The notes: generated by a model from the letters alone, not told the origin. A stretch of DNA of 30,906 nucleotides from Clostridiales bacterium (GCA_031269415.1 JAISZF010000061.1:1-30906), one strand, 5' to 3'. Shown: positions 6,599 to 15,582, counted from the first letter of the stretch. Program-made: numbers and translations.

Positions 6599-9424
6599 TT
6601 ACAGAGCGGGACTCAATGTGTCGATAACGCCTGTCGTTCGATTAGAAATAAACAAACGCCTGTCCGCTGAGATTACCATACCGGCGAAAAATATAATATC
6701 GCTCTCTGAATCCAGAATTATCTTATCGAATGAAGTATCTCCGCGTTCCAGTTTACCGGCTATATTGACTACATCCTGATCATACGCCCCAAAATCAATA
6801 ACATCTTTGGGCGCCATGTCCTGTGATCTGAAGTCGTATTCCATAAGCTTATATGAATTATTGATGAGGGTGAGATAGTATAACATGGTGTTATTATAAA
6901 TCGTGTATACGTCGGGTTCAATATCATCTGCTGTAAGCTGTTTTTCCGCGTCTTCGCCGGCCTGCCTGTAAAGCGCGTATGAACCGCGATCATTAGTGCG
7001 CAACTCATATTTGGCGCCGTCAGCGCCGTCGAACACCTCCCTAGAGGCATAATCGGACTGGTTGGGATGCCAGGAAATCATATATTCCTTTATAACTCCA
7101 CTTTCAGTGGTCTGAACGATCACTCCGTTCGATCGCGAGGCGACAAAGCGATCCATATACAGTGTGCCGATATGGTAATTGCCGCCCTCGATTATTGATG
7201 AGAAGTAGACGTTTTTACGCTGTACGCCCTCTTCCGGCTGCTGCGGCGGAGACGCCGGCTCAGCGAATAAAACCGGAACACCCGGGTGTTCAACGCTTTC
7301 GTCAGCAAACGCGTAGACGCCGAAAGCGTCCATGTAGAAATCGGGATCGACGTTGGCGATCAGCTCCTCTTCTTCCCTTGGGCCGCCGGTATCCGGATTA
7401 TCCATCTCGGCCAGGTTGGAGCGATGCACGCTCCAGGACCCGTCCTCGTTTTTATATGTGAAGTAGACATAATTATTATATATATAGAACTTATGCGGGC
7501 TTTCATAACTTTCGTATATTATTTGTTCCGGAACGTCGGAAGAATCCTGCCTGACGCGAAATATTCCGTTTTCCGCGGAGAAATATATCCACGGAGGGTC
7601 ATATACCGCGTTGTAGGCGGGCATATCCGTCAGCTTTACCGCCCCGGAATAGTCGTCGGCAAGCAGAAAAATACCGACGGGATCCGTGCAGCAGTAAGCC
7701 AGGCGGCCTTCCTTTGTCGCTGAAATCGCGGAAACGGCTATATTTCCAAACATCCCAGGATCCACAAAAGCGGGAGGTACAGAAGCTTCAAGCGGAGGCG
7801 TCTCAGACGCGGGATCCTCAATAACCGGAGGATCTTCCATACCCACTGTTTCGGACGCTCGCGACGTTTCCGCGGGTTCCGTACTGGCAGGCTCGTTTCC
7901 GCCTATTAGATTTCTGAGCGGGCCTTGCAGGAGCTTGCCTATGCCGAGCGATAAAGCGACAATCACAACGACGACGGCTAAACCGATAAGAATCCATTTC
8001 GGCAATTTTGAGCCGCCATTCCCTGAACCCTCGTCGTCGTCCTCCTCATCATCATCGTAATCCTCGTCCTCGTCCTCCTCGTCGTCGTAATCCTCGTCCT
8101 CATCATCGTAATCTTCGTCCTCGTCATCGTCTTTTTTTGCGCTTTTTGAGCCAAGTTTAAACGCGGAAAGGATACCGCTCAGGAACGAGGGCTTTTTATC
8201 GCCCGCCTCCTCGTCGTCCTCGTAGCCTTCATCAATGTCATCCTCGTATTCCGATTCGTTATCTTCATCATAATCATCGCTGTGGGTTTTAGAGGGCCTT
8301 TTACTTTTTTCTTCACGCTGTTTGACAGATGTCCTTGGCGCGACAGCGAGCTGCGGGTTATTGTCCGCCGTCTGTTTGGCGCGCTGCTGTTCGTTAGCCT
8401 GCCACGCGGGAATCCCGGCGCTGCCCAGCCCCCATGGATCTGGCTGAGGCTGCCGCTCTCTGGGATCGGGAACCGGCGCTCTAACGTCCGGCGCCTGCAA
8501 AGGCGGTGAATCCTTCCAATATCCGGCGGCTTTACGCAAGACATTTTCCGCGTCCGGATCACGCGGGGTATTCTTAACTATTGTGTTCCAAATTTCCGCC
8601 TGCGGCGGATCCGATCCGGTAGCCCAACGCTGGCTGGGCTCGGGCGGCGGCGTCCAAGGCGAGACGTTGCTCTGGGGGGGCGAAGATCCTGTCTGCCACA
8701 CGGCCGGTTCCTGAGTTTTCACAGACTCCATACGTGACGAGGTATCAATCCATGATTGTGAGGTGTCGGATTGCGCTCGCCGTGGTATCGGATTATTATT
8801 TGGCGTTTCCGGCAGCCCGCGCGGTTTATCAAGCGGCTGACGCGGTAAATCAGCCCGCGGCCAAGCGGATTCCTGTCGAGTCCGGCTGATATCCGGCTGA
8901 ATACGCGGCAAATCCCGATCGGGTTCCGGTGTTATACGCATGGGGTCTTGAACGGGCGCGATCGTTGGCATAAAATCGGGTTTTGCGTTCCAAGCGGTAT
9001 AAACCGGAGCGCTCCGGTTTTCCGGTGTTTTCCCCGAAGTTTGCAGTTCGGCCATGGCTGCCCTGCGTTCAGCCAGCAGCTTTTCAGCGGCTTTTTGTTC
9101 GTTCCGCGCCGCTTCTAGTTTAGCTGTTTTATCTGACAATAAGGCTTCGGCTTCCATAACAGCCCGCCTTAAGGATTCTTCCCGCTCTGCCCTGGCCTTC
9201 GCCGCCGCGGTTTCCTCAGCTTCCACGGCTCGCAGCATAGCTTTTGCGGCCTCCGCGGCTTCTTCATACCTTCGCCGCATTGTTTCAGCCTCTTCGGCCG
9301 CTTTTTCGGCGGCGCGTCGGAGCGCGGCCGGGCTAAGTTCCATATCTGATCCGGCAGGCAGTTTGGCTCCGCATCCCGCGCAAAACACCCCGTCGCCATC
9401 AGTTCCGCAATTAGGGCAGATCAT
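6599..9424 (-). CDS. Zinc-ribbon, coiled-coil, acidic, single-TM protein with extracellular propeller-like domain
   Basis: This protein has about 941 residues; no characterised function is recognised. Domain order: a zinc ribbon MICPNCG...FCAGCG (C3, C6, C15, C18); an Ala/Glu/Arg-rich coiled coil (about 30-140); a Pro/Gln/Ser-rich disordered stretch (about 150-370); a run of Asp/Glu with Tyr spacers (about 383-465); one TM helix (about 474-496, IGLAVVVVIVALSLGIGKLL); then a Thr/Pro/Glu linker and a C-terminal region of repeated strands with YNNYVYFTY and YNNTMLYYL motifs, resembling DUF5050-type beta-propeller repeats. By the positive-inside rule the zinc ribbon should be cytoplasmic and the propeller outside. 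I chose ATG 9424 because GAGGTG lies 5 nt before it; the upstream TTG at 9448 has no ribosome site. It is transcribed alone from a TTGAAA/TAATTT promoter. Confidence 0.82.
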   Translation of the reverse strand: MICPNCGTDGDGVFCAGCGAKLPAGSDMELSPAALRRAAEKAAEEAETMRRRYEEAAEAAKAMLRAVEAEETAAAKARAEREESLRRAVMEAEALLSDKTAKLEAARNEQKAAEKLLAERRAAMAELQTSGKTPENRSAPVYTAWNAKPDFMPTIAPVQDPMRITPEPDRDLPRIQPDISRTRQESAWPRADLPRQPLDKPRGLPETPNNNPIPRRAQSDTSQSWIDTSSRMESVKTQEPAVWQTGSSPPQSNVSPWTPPPEPSQRWATGSDPPQAEIWNTIVKNTPRDPDAENVLRKAAGYWKDSPPLQAPDVRAPVPDPRERQPQPDPWGLGSAGIPAWQANEQQRAKQTADNNPQLAVAPRTSVKQREEKSKRPSKTHSDDYDEDNESEYEDDIDEGYEDDEEAGDKKPSFLSGILSAFKLGSKSAKKDDDEDEDYDDEDEDYDDEEDEDEDYDDDEEDDDEGSGNGGSKLPKWILIGLAVVVVIVALSLGIGKLLQGPLRNLIGGNEPASTEPAETSRASETVGMEDPPVIEDPASETPPLEASVPPAFVDPGMFGNIAVSAISATKEGRLAYCCTDPVGIFLLADDYSGAVKLTDMPAYNAVYDPPWIYFSAENGIFRVRQDSSDVPEQIIYESYESPHKFYIYNNYVYFTYKNEDGSWSVHRSNLAEMDNPDTGGPREEEELIANVDPDFYMDAFGVYAFADESVEHPGVPVLFAEPASPPQQPEEGVQRKNVYFSSIIEGGNYHIGTLYMDRFVASRSNGVIVQTTESGVIKEYMISWHPNQSDYASREVFDGADGAKYELRTNDRGSYALYRQAGEDAEKQLTADDIEPDVYTIYNNTMLYYLTLINNSYKLMEYDFRSQDMAPKDVIDFGAYDQDVVNIAGKLERGDTSFDKIILDSESDIIFFAGMVISADRRLFISNRTTGVIDTLSPAL

Positions 9425-9475
9425 TACGTTCACCTCTATGTCAGTCAATAGTATTAGGATAAGCCAGAACTAGTA

Positions 9476-9504
9476 AAATTATGTATTTTTTACTGTTCTT
9501 TCAA
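9476..9504 (-). promoter_or_regulatory. Putative promoter of the zinc-ribbon/propeller gene
   Basis: On the minus strand, TTGAAA (9499-9504) and TAATTT (9476-9481) are spaced by exactly 17 bp, about 50 nt upstream of the ATG. It sits between the pyrI stop and the gene, so transcription need not come only from pyrBI read-through. No terminator was seen after pyrI. Confidence 0.5.
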
Positions 9505-9526
9505 AATCAACGCTCGAATTTAATAT

Positions 9527-9946
9527 TCAGTTGTTTTCCTGTTCACAGTAAACGCATCTGTAGGATTTCTTTTCCCTGTCCCACAGTTTGAACATTTGTA
9601 TGATTTCCTGCTCAACAGAAGTTATACAGCGCGGATTCTTACATCTTATTACGTTAATCAGCTTATCCGGCAGGCTGAGCTTCAATTTCGAGGTTATACG
9701 CCCGTCTTCGATAATATTAACGGTGGCGTCCGGATCCATATAACCCAGCACGTTAAGATCCAAGTCTATGCGATCTTCTATCTTGATAATGTCTTTCTTC
9801 CCGAGCTTAACGCTCTTGGCGTTTTTAATTATGGCGACGCTGCAGTCCAGCGCGTCAAGATTGAGATACTGATAAATCCTCATGGCTGTGCCCGCTTTAA
9901 TATGATCTATGACGACGCCCTTCTCGACACTGTCTATACTTAGCAT
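9527..9946 (-). CDS. pyrI: Aspartate carbamoyltransferase regulatory subunit
   Basis: The 139-residue protein is PyrI, the chain that binds nucleotide effectors and holds the catalytic trimers together in the ATCase holoenzyme (pyrimidine biosynthesis). The N-terminal allosteric domain begins LSIDSVEKGVVIDHIKAGTA, the usual nucleotide-binding segment. The C-terminal zinc domain has four cysteines in the expected places: C102 and C107 (CKNPRC), C131 and C134 (CVYC). The gene overlaps the end of pyrB by 7 nt, which suggests translational coupling and equal subunit production. It is full length with no anomalies. Confidence 0.95.
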   Translation of the reverse strand: MLSIDSVEKGVVIDHIKAGTAMRIYQYLNLDALDCSVAIIKNAKSVKLGKKDIIKIEDRIDLDLNVLGYMDPDATVNIIEDGRITSKLKLSLPDKLINVIRCKNPRCITSVEQEIIQMFKLWDREKKSYRCVYCEQENN

Positions 9947-10869
9947 GCCCCGCCTCCGTTCCGATCCTCAAGCAGCTTCATTATCAGCGCCATACGGATG
10001 TACTTTCCGTATTGAACCTGCGAAAAGTATTTCGCGCGGGGATCATTATCGACTTCGACGGCAATCTCGTTAACCCTGGGAAGGGGATGCAATACGGCCA
10101 GGCTGTCTTTCGCTTTAGCCAGTTTTGACATGTTCAGAATATAAGAATCCTTCAGGCGGACATAATCCGCTTCATTAAAGAAGCGTTCCCTTTGAACCCT
10201 AGTCATATACAGTATGTCCAATCGGCTGATACAGGATTCTAAATCGGAAGTCCGCTCAAAAAGGCAGCCGCGGTCTTTAAGGATACCCGTTATATATTCG
10301 GGAACCTGAAGTTCATCGGGGGAGACTAAAACGAACTCGTTATCCCGATATAAAGACAGGGCTTTAATTAACGAATGCACGGTCCGCCCAAACTTCAAAT
10401 CGCCGCACAGCCCGACGGTTAAACCGCACAGACTCTTTTTTACGGAGTGAATGGTAAGCAAATCCGTATATGTCTGCGTGGGATGTTCATGTCCGCCGTC
10501 GCCGGCGTTTATAACAGGGATTCTTGAATAAGCGGCCGCGACCAGGGCGGCCCCTTCTTTACTGTGACGAATCGCGCAGATATCCGCGTAACACGATATC
10601 GCGCGGATTGTATCGGCGACACTCTCTCCCTTCGCGGCCGAACTGGTATCGGCGCTGGAAAACCCGATAACAGACCCTCCCAAGGAGATCATAGCCGATT
10701 CAAAGCTCAGTCTTGTCCGCGTGCTGGGCTCATAGAATAACGACGCCAGAATTCTGCCTTCGCATCGGTTCGCGTAATCGTTCGGGCCGCGCTCAATATC
10801 CTCCGCTATGGCGATAAGCTGGTCAATCTCGTCCACAGACATATCTGTGGGTTCAATTACATGACGCAT
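9940..10869 (-). CDS. pyrB: Aspartate carbamoyltransferase catalytic subunit
   Basis: The 309-residue protein is the ATCase catalytic chain, which condenses carbamoyl phosphate and L-aspartate to N-carbamoyl-L-aspartate, the first committed step of UMP synthesis. The carbamoyl phosphate site is seen in FYEPSTRTRLSFE (S49, T50, R51, T52, R53) and in the loop SSAAKGESVADT (K80). GHEHPTQTYTDL (around 127-138) and LHPLPR near residue 265 complete the signature. AGGAGG precedes the ATG. Together with pyrI it forms a two-gene operon. No other pyr genes are adjacent, so the rest of the pathway lies elsewhere. Confidence 0.96.
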   Translation of the reverse strand: MRHVIEPTDMSVDEIDQLIAIAEDIERGPNDYANRCEGRILASLFYEPSTRTRLSFESAMISLGGSVIGFSSADTSSAAKGESVADTIRAISCYADICAIRHSKEGAALVAAAYSRIPVINAGDGGHEHPTQTYTDLLTIHSVKKSLCGLTVGLCGDLKFGRTVHSLIKALSLYRDNEFVLVSPDELQVPEYITGILKDRGCLFERTSDLESCISRLDILYMTRVQRERFFNEADYVRLKDSYILNMSKLAKAKDSLAVLHPLPRVNEIAVEVDNDPRAKYFSQVQYGKYIRMALIMKLLEDRNGGGAC

Positions 10870-10881
10870 ATTGTCCTCCTG

Positions 10882-10996
10882 TTTTCAGCGTTCAATATAT
10901 AATACCTGAAAAGCCCCCGGAATAAAAGTACGGAGTACGCCGGTAAGACAATATGACCCTTACACAGATATTACTACAAATAGGAATCTTTTTCAA
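10882..10996 (-). promoter_or_regulatory. pyrBI promoter and leader
   Basis: On the minus strand, TTGAAA (10991-10996) and TAATAT (10968-10973) are spaced by 17 bp. The deduced leader of about 90 nt carries a hairpin TTTTCAG/CTGAAAA (10906-10912 with 10882-10888) just before the AGGAGG, close enough to affect ribosome access. No U-run terminator and no clear PyrR-binding motif is visible, so any pyrimidine control here is inference. Confidence 0.5.
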
Positions 10997-11146
10997 TATT
11001 TTTCAACAAACAATCCTCACGAAATTATATATGAGTATATAAAGCCCTCATTTTCATTATAAACGAATATTCCAAAGTTTAAACCATTATGGCTGTATAC
11101 CGCATCGCGCCGTGTATATTTTTTTGTAGACAAATAAATTATTCTA

Positions 11147-11175
11147 TTGAAAAATAATGGATAATATCATAAAAT
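11147..11175 (+). promoter_or_regulatory. Putative promoter of the secreted Thr-Pro-linker protein
   Basis: TTGAAA (11147-11152) and TAAAAT (11170-11175) are spaced by 17 bp. AAGGGG ribosome site (about 11192-11197) and ATG 11209 follow. Confidence 0.6.
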
Positions 11176-11208
11176 AGAATATATAAAAAAAAAGGGGCGT
11201 GTAATGTT

Positions 11209-12885
11209 ATGTTTTCAAGGTTAAACCGCGGGTCATCCAGGTGGGTTTTCGCGACGGCCATTACCGCCGCGCTGCTATTCTCCATACCCGGAGCGATGAA
11301 TTATTTATCGGCGGCTCCGACAGCGGGCAGGCCCGAAGTCTTTGACGGCTCATCGGGCGCGTCGCCTTCCGTCGGCAACGCTTTGAGCATTGACGGGCGA
11401 TATTGGCTGGTTTCAAGGTTTTCGTCGGGATACATGATGCTGATAGGCATTGATTATATTGACGCGAACAGATATTTTTACGCGACTGTGGACAGCCAAA
11501 CCCAATATGAGGGCAGCAGGCTCCAAAAGACCCTTGAAACCTGGTATGAAACAGCCGCTCTGGAGACCGTCAGGAATTACGCGGTAAAAGCGGAAGACCT
11601 CACGGACGAATACTCCTCGCCGTCAAATATCCGCGACGGAACCAAAGATGTGATCTTCGCGCCATCGCGGGATGAAATATCGTCGGACACCTCACTGAAA
11701 GAGAAATTTGCCGTTTATTGGCCGCTGCAGGCAACGTCGCCGCTGAACGCTAACGATAGCTTTTGGACACGTACAAGCGCGGGCGGAGACCAGATTTTTG
11801 TTTTTTGCCCTGACGCGAGCCTTACATATAGTGTGAACCCTAATCAGCAGTTTTATATCAGACCGGCTGTATGGGTAGACGGAGATATAGCATTCCATTC
11901 CGACGAGGGCCCTGAGTTCACGCCGACGCCGACCGATACGCTCGCGCCTTCACCGACAATAACGTTATCGCCGGAACCAACCGCGACGCCCGTACCCACC
12001 GTCACATTCACTCCGACGCCCATAAATACATTTACTCCGACGCCAACAAATACGTTTACCCCGACCCCGACAAGCACGTTTACTCCAACGCCGCTTCCTA
12101 CACAGACTCCGGTAAATACATTCACCCCGACGCCGGAACCAACCGTCACGCCGACTGTTACACCTTCGCCCGCACCGGCCGGCGTCTTCAGATTTGTGAT
12201 AGATACAAGCTTATACTGTAAAGAATTGTATCCTGCCGGAGGTTCCGGAAATGAAGTGAAACTTCAGATCGGCAAACATCCGGGTAATAATTTTACTGTG
12301 GACTGGGGGGACGGAACACCCGAAACAACTGGCAATTCCCACAGATATTCCGTATATGGAGCGTACACAATCACCATTACGGGCACTGTACCCGGAGGCA
12401 TAAGTTTCTACTCGAATTCAACAGTTAATGTCTATGGATTAACCGAAGGGTTTTGGCGCGCCGGGGAGTACAGGCTTATTGAGATCATAGATCCCCTGCC
12501 CCCAACCGATAGCACCAATTTTGACGCTTTGTTCGCGGGGTGCGTGAATTTACGAAAGATTCCCTCCAATCTCTTTGCCAATAACAAAAGTGTGACAACG
12601 ATGCGGAGCATATTTGAGCATTGCGAGAAATTATCCGACATACCGCAAGATCTGTTCCGATCCACGCCAAATGTAACGGACTTCGGCTACGCGTTCAAAT
12701 CCTGCTTCGCGCTAAGCGCTGAGGACGTTGTTTTGCTCTTCGGGGAATCCGTCGTCCCGCGCTATTTCAACGCCGCCTCATTTGATTTTAGCGGCGGCAA
12801 TGAATCGGGAGCACTTTATGTAAATTTCGGCGAGTATAATAACCACAGAGCGTTTGGACATTCGCGTGTAAGCAGCATAGAGTAA
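11209..12885 (+). CDS. Secreted multidomain protein: DUF6273-like, Thr-Pro linker, PKD-like, BspA/DUF285 repeats
   Basis: This 558-residue protein is probably exported: the N-terminus is basic, followed by a hydrophobic stretch and a likely signal peptidase site near LSAAP (about residue 36). Residues 60-230 resemble DUF6273 modules of Clostridia, including a terminal FYIRPAVWVDG. A Thr/Pro linker of repeated FTPTPTN-like units follows (about 237-322). Next is a PKD-like beta-sandwich with VDWGDGTPETT and the HRYSVYGAYTITITG end (about 325-395). Last come BspA-type leucine-rich/DUF285 repeats (about 430-500): FDALFAGCVNLRKIPSNLF, MRSIFEHCEKLSDIPQDLF and FGYAFKSCFAL. No cell-wall anchor (LPXTG or SLH) was seen. 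I infer a surface or adhesion role from the domains only. ATG 11209 is preceded by AAGGGG. Confidence 0.8.
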   Translation: MFSRLNRGSSRWVFATAITAALLFSIPGAMNYLSAAPTAGRPEVFDGSSGASPSVGNALSIDGRYWLVSRFSSGYMMLIGIDYIDANRYFYATVDSQTQYEGSRLQKTLETWYETAALETVRNYAVKAEDLTDEYSSPSNIRDGTKDVIFAPSRDEISSDTSLKEKFAVYWPLQATSPLNANDSFWTRTSAGGDQIFVFCPDASLTYSVNPNQQFYIRPAVWVDGDIAFHSDEGPEFTPTPTDTLAPSPTITLSPEPTATPVPTVTFTPTPINTFTPTPTNTFTPTPTSTFTPTPLPTQTPVNTFTPTPEPTVTPTVTPSPAPAGVFRFVIDTSLYCKELYPAGGSGNEVKLQIGKHPGNNFTVDWGDGTPETTGNSHRYSVYGAYTITITGTVPGGISFYSNSTVNVYGLTEGFWRAGEYRLIEIIDPLPPTDSTNFDALFAGCVNLRKIPSNLFANNKSVTTMRSIFEHCEKLSDIPQDLFRSTPNVTDFGYAFKSCFALSAEDVVLLFGESVVPRYFNAASFDFSGGNESGALYVNFGEYNNHRAFGHSRVSSIE

Positions 12886-12924
12886 AAGAAAGGCCCGCGC
12901 TATAACAAGCGCGGGCCTTTCTTT
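12885..12924. terminator. Bidirectional intrinsic terminator, 17-bp stem
   Basis: Positions 12885-12901 pair perfectly with 12908-12924 around the loop ATAACA. The GC core is GGCCCGCGCT/AGCGCGGGCC, flanked by A/G and C/T runs. It lies at the convergence of the secreted-protein gene and the UMF1 transporter gene; the right arm covers the last codon of the latter. Confidence 0.9.
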
Positions 12925-14356
12925 ACCGCCGTTCCATCCGTCCGCGCCCAACGGCCAAAAGCACGAGCGCGACAATGAACAGCAAAATGATGGACAAAAT
13001 CGAATATGAACTGCGCCCCAAAAGCGCTTTGGTCAGAGCGTAGAGCAACGGCCCGATAATCGCCGCGAATTTGCTGAAGATCTCAAAAAAACCAAAGTAT
13101 TCTCCGGAATTCTCAGGCGGGATGATCTTTCCGTAGTATGATCGCGACAGCGCCTGTATACCGCCCTGCACCGTACCGACCAGCGTGGCGAGTATCCAGA
13201 ACAGAACCGTTGAATTGCTTATCGCCTTCAGATACGCCGGCTGCGTGTTCCACAGCAACTCGGGGACAGCGGCGTCTTGAAGCGCGGCGTTAATGACGGT
13301 CAAGTTGCCGCCAGTGTTTTGAAGGATTACGCCCTGGGCGGCAAGCGCGTCCAGCTTCGCGGGGATTTCAGCCTCCTCAATGAGGAACCCCATAAGGAAC
13401 CCCACCACGCAGATAACCGCGTAAAGCGCCACCGCCGCGGTGATCATATTTAATGAGCCAACCCTCTTTGAGAATTTGCTGAACATGATGCTGCAAGGAA
13501 ACGCGACAAGCTGGGTCACCAGCAGCGCCAGTATCATGCCGAGCATCCCCAGGCCCAGTTGTGTGCCGTAACTGGTGGCCAAACTTATTATCGTGCCTAC
13601 GCCGTCGATATAGAAGAAATACGCGATTATGAATAAGAGCAGACCTTTGTTTCGTATTATCTTACGCGCGGTATCGAGTATATTGGAGAACGCGTGGCTG
13701 AAGAAATCGGATTTAGGCTTTTCCACATAGCTGTGTTGACGGACGTTCCTCAAAAACGGTATGGTAAATATTCCCCACCAAATAACTGTAAGCCATAGCG
13801 ACGCTTTAACAGCGCCTGCCGTACTTAAACCGAAATTCGAGCCGAATTGAATCAGTGCTATACTGATTAGAAAAGGGATGGTGCTGCCTCCGATGTATCC
13901 CATGGCGTAGCCCCAGCCCGAAAGACGATCCATCCGCTCCGGCACGGTAACGTCAGGGAGGAAGCTGTCGTAAAGCACGCAGCTCCCGGAGAATCCCACA
14001 TGGGAGAATATGTAACCGATGAACAAAACGCGCCAGTCGTTAGAAATGGCGCAAAGAGCGGTAAACGCCAGGCCCAGCGCGAAGAAGCCCACGAAGAGTT
14101 TCTTCTTGTACCCCTTGTAATCGGCTATTGAGCCGACTATCGGAGCAAGCACCGCCGTGATAAGTGTCGCCGCCGCGGTAGCGATGCTCCACCAGTAGTC
14201 GCCCCCTCTCGGATCGGTTACGATACCGGTGAAAAAGGCGTTGAATACGGCGGCCATCATTATGGTAGCGTAAACAGAATTCGCCCAGTCGTAAAGAATC
14301 CAGCTCTTCTCCGTTTTGGTGAAGCGGGCGGAAGCGTCGATTGATTTCGGGCTCAT
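12923..14356 (-). CDS. UMF1-type MFS transporter (Atg22-like)
   Basis: The 477-residue membrane protein carries the UMF1/Atg22-like N-terminal signature WILYDWANSVYATIM (about 19-33), the loop GSIADYKGYKKKLFVG after TM3, and about 11-12 hydrophobic segments. The C-terminal half has the ALSRSYYGKIIPPENSGEYFGFFEIF motif typical of this family (split here only for reading: QALSRSYYGKIIPPENSGEY then FGFFEIF). Substrates of bacterial members are mostly unknown; export of small metabolites is a common guess. A long extra loop (about 325-380) separates two central helices. The gene lies 26 nt downstream of the phosphodiesterase gene on the same strand, so the two are probably co-transcribed. GAGGGGG precedes ATG 14356. 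Confidence 0.87.
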   Translation of the reverse strand: MSPKSIDASARFTKTEKSWILYDWANSVYATIMMAAVFNAFFTGIVTDPRGGDYWWSIATAAATLITAVLAPIVGSIADYKGYKKKLFVGFFALGLAFTALCAISNDWRVLFIGYIFSHVGFSGSCVLYDSFLPDVTVPERMDRLSGWGYAMGYIGGSTIPFLISIALIQFGSNFGLSTAGAVKASLWLTVIWWGIFTIPFLRNVRQHSYVEKPKSDFFSHAFSNILDTARKIIRNKGLLLFIIAYFFYIDGVGTIISLATSYGTQLGLGMLGMILALLVTQLVAFPCSIMFSKFSKRVGSLNMITAAVALYAVICVVGFLMGFLIEEAEIPAKLDALAAQGVILQNTGGNLTVINAALQDAAVPELLWNTQPAYLKAISNSTVLFWILATLVGTVQGGIQALSRSYYGKIIPPENSGEYFGFFEIFSKFAAIIGPLLYALTKALLGRSSYSILSIILLFIVALVLLAVGRGRMERR

Positions 14357-14382
14357 TAAATCCCCCTCTTTTTCACATCACA

Positions 14383-15552
14383 TCAGAACGCAATGCCTAA
14401 TTCCGCCGCCGCTATTCCGGCAATATCCAACAAGCTGCCGCCCCGGCGCGTGGTACCCGGAGTGAACCGCTTGCCACGCGCGGCGTAAAACACCTCATAA
14501 CCCGGATAGTCCACCGGATAGCCGTGGTTGCCCTTTTCATCTTTTTCCAATGCTTCATAACAGAATCCAACTTTGGCGCAGAAACCGAAAGGCAAGGCAT
14601 GTCTTCCGCATTCCAGCATTTCGTCGGAGGTTAAAAAACGGTTAAACCCGACCGATTCCTCAACGGCGGCACGCACATTCCTGATACCCTTCGTGTCCAA
14701 TCTTCCAGGGTGAAAAAACGCGCTGCCGCCGCAGCACTCAATAAAACAGCCTTCCGGCCCGGCCTGCCATTCCCCTGCTTCCCATCGGATCAATCCGAGA
14801 TCGGCAAGCATGCTGTTCGGCGTCAGTAAGGTATGTACGCTCAACTGCGCGTGATCGGAAAATACAATAACAGATCTGTCTTTCCCAGCCGCGTCCAGTA
14901 ATATACCAAGGTTCTCGTCCAAACTCTCAAACGCGGGAGCGAGCCGCTCCGGATCCCTGCCGAAACTATGACACATGGTATCATAGCATGTCAAGTGAAC
15001 CAGAGTTAAATCCGGCTGACACTCTCGCAGAATATCCGCCGCGCATGCCGTGACGAATCGATCCAACGCCGGCTGACCGATACCGTCCAGCAGTTTCCCG
15101 TGACGCAGGAGCATACGCAGTTGCGAAAGCTTACTTCCGGCGGCTAAGTTTGCCAGCGCTTGGTTCTGGCCGGGGCGCGTATGGATTTCGGGGATGTTGC
15201 AGCGTATATGCGGCGAATGCCCTGTACACGGCCATAGCACAGCGGAGACGGAAAGCCCGGATTCGGCGGCGGCCTGCCAAAGCGTACGCGCGCGTATGAG
15301 TTTCGCGTCGGTTCGCCAGAGGGGATTCCGATTGGGGAACGGTTCCGTGTTGCTGACAAGCCCATGAACCGCGGGCGGGCGCCCCGTGATTACCGAGCAG
15401 TGAACCGGATATGTATTGGTAAGGAATATCGATTTCACGCCCAGCGTTACAGCGGCCTCGCGGGAGAACGCTGCCGCGTTCCCCCGGCGGGAGAGAGCTT
15501 CCCATTCGTCGCTTGCTACCGCGTCGAAGCTGATTATTAGTAATTTATTCAT
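14383..15552 (-). CDS. Alkaline phosphatase-superfamily phosphodiesterase/nucleotide pyrophosphatase-like enzyme
   Basis: The 389-residue protein matches the type I phosphodiesterase/nucleotide pyrophosphatase family (PF01663), two-metal enzymes that hydrolyse phosphodiester or pyrophosphate bonds. The expected metal ligands are all visible: D10 in IISFDAV, nucleophile T47 in TNTYPVHCSVITG, D191 and H195 in CYDTMCHSF, D233 and H234 in FSDHAQ, and the late histidine in GNHGYPVDYPG. No signal peptide is evident, so it is probably cytoplasmic. The ATG at 15552 has AGGA 5-6 nt upstream. It is the first gene of a two-gene unit with the UMF1 transporter. A solitary CRISPR-type repeat begins about 30 bp upstream of its start. 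The exact substrate is unknown. Confidence 0.87.
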   Translation of the reverse strand: MNKLLIISFDAVASDEWEALSRRGNAAAFSREAAVTLGVKSIFLTNTYPVHCSVITGRPPAVHGLVSNTEPFPNRNPLWRTDAKLIRARTLWQAAAESGLSVSAVLWPCTGHSPHIRCNIPEIHTRPGQNQALANLAAGSKLSQLRMLLRHGKLLDGIGQPALDRFVTACAADILRECQPDLTLVHLTCYDTMCHSFGRDPERLAPAFESLDENLGILLDAAGKDRSVIVFSDHAQLSVHTLLTPNSMLADLGLIRWEAGEWQAGPEGCFIECCGGSAFFHPGRLDTKGIRNVRAAVEESVGFNRFLTSDEMLECGRHALPFGFCAKVGFCYEALEKDEKGNHGYPVDYPGYEVFYAARGKRFTPGTTRRGGSLLDIAGIAAAELGIAF

Positions 15553-15582
15553 TTTTTCCTATCCAGTCTACCATGTTTGCCT

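Larger units (their letters stand above)
10870..11208. other. Intergenic region between divergent pyrB and secreted-protein genes
   Basis: This 339-bp stretch is AT-rich and has no credible ORF. It holds the minus-strand pyrBI promoter/leader on its left and the plus-strand promoter of the secreted protein on its right. The part between them (about 11000-11140) shows nothing recognisable. Confidence 0.7.

Noticed and set aside
8030..8275. Dense short repeats resembling a CRISPR or satellite array
   Set aside because: The units are trinucleotides that encode an Asp/Glu run in frame; there is no repeat-spacer periodicity.
9054..9473. Plus-strand Ala/Ser-rich ORF of 139 codons
   Set aside because: It is the antisense of the Ala/Glu coiled coil of the zinc-ribbon protein; the opposite strand explains its composition.
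11853..12149. Minus-strand ORF of Gly/Val repeats
   Set aside because: Antisense shadow of the Thr-Pro linker; no start signals of its own.
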